Made by a program: the position numbers and the translations under genes. Source: Solimonas sp040754295 (lineage in GTDB: Bacteria; Pseudomonadota; Gammaproteobacteria; Nevskiales; Nevskiaceae). From it: a stretch of DNA of 58,030 nt. Position 1 is the first letter of the stretch, and each line of letters opens with the position of its first letter. Shown in pieces: positions 57,976 to 58,030 of the stretch. The DNA lies in contig JBFMCQ010000017.1 in the NCBI GenBank assembly GCA_040754295.1, positions 1 to 58,030 on the forward strand, given 5' to 3'. Below the pieces are notes generated by a model that was not told the DNA's origin, made no database searches, and worked only from the letters and a program-made list of their open reading frames with translations.

Positions 57976-58030
57976 TTATTCGAAGGCTTCGTGACGGAAG
58001 AACGGCGGCGGCCGCTCGTCCATGATCTCG
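57976..58030 (-). CDS. C-terminal end of an unidentified protein (5' end outside window)
   Basis: A minus-strand frame reads EIMDERPPPFFRHEAFE and stops with TAA (57976-57978), followed by a strong terminator in the right orientation. Too short to assign. Confidence 0.5.
   Translation of the reverse strand, partial: EIMDERPPPFFRHEAFE

Noticed and set aside
1..58030. CRISPR array
   Set aside because: No set of regularly spaced direct repeats was seen; the short repeats found are isolated pairs or microsatellites.

Overview
The window looks like chromosome from a high-G+C gammaproteobacterium, probably of the Xanthomonadales/Nevskiales type. The basis is gene content and order: argH diverging from algZ-algR-hemC-hemDX-hemY (the order known from Pseudomonas), a fused HemD-HemX, UbiK next to ComM, and ArgS next to a SPOR protein. 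This assignment is inference; there is no rRNA to anchor it.

Layout. 1-7.9 kb: heme synthesis genes (hemC, hemDX fusion, hemY) behind an AlgZ/AlgR-type LytTR two-component pair, with argH divergent. 7.9-11.2 kb: an MBL-fold hydrolase, a relic toxin-antitoxin pair, a YdfG-like reductase and an AraC regulator. 11.4-14.6 kb: icmF, a B12-dependent isobutyryl-CoA mutase fused to its G-protein chaperone. It is followed by a thiolase start cut off after 14 codons and a decayed DUF4143 ATPase. 15.2-18.1 kb: divergent speA and speE (polyamines). 18.7-21 kb: an ammonium transporter bracketed by two P-II genes. 21.3-23.2 kb: ubiK and comM.

23.2-31.8 kb is a foreign island with clearly lower G+C. It is flanked by an exact 488-bp duplication of the comM 3' end. 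It carries what appears to be an undescribed RiPP (ribosomally made, post-translationally modified peptide) system on the minus strand: a secreted 172-aa protein; a 165-aa His-rich protein resembling the GRDP/DUF1399 family; a 77-aa precursor with a double-Gly leader and a core with Cys at every fifth residue; a 15-bp stem-loop; a TauD-like Fe(II)/2OG oxygenase; an HlyD-type adaptor; a C39-peptidase ABC exporter; and a secreted alpha/beta hydrolase. The expected flow is modification in the cytoplasm, cleavage after Gly-Gly and export by the C39 transporter with its adaptor, and possible periplasmic action of the hydrolase. The island also holds an odd tRNA-Leu-like gene with a hairpin in place of its anticodon loop, a frameshifted XRE regulator, and junction debris.

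31.8-40.2 kb: a TorF porin, cytochrome c5, a K+/H+ antiporter, argS, a SPOR protein, MtfA, a DUF805 protein and a VapBC-like module flanked by 19-bp repeats. 40.2-49.4 kb: a cobalamin riboswitch followed by btuB, a membrane protein, cobO, cbiB, cobD, cobQ, cobU, cobT and cobS. These genes take up corrinoid and finish its nucleotide loop, which could supply IcmF. A 20-codon stub marks a lost cobC. 49.4-54.5 kb: uvrD and a three-gene envelope glycosylation operon with a terminator. 54.6-58 kb: an ABC exporter, a broken soxR with an intact SoxR box, and a class V aminotransferase.
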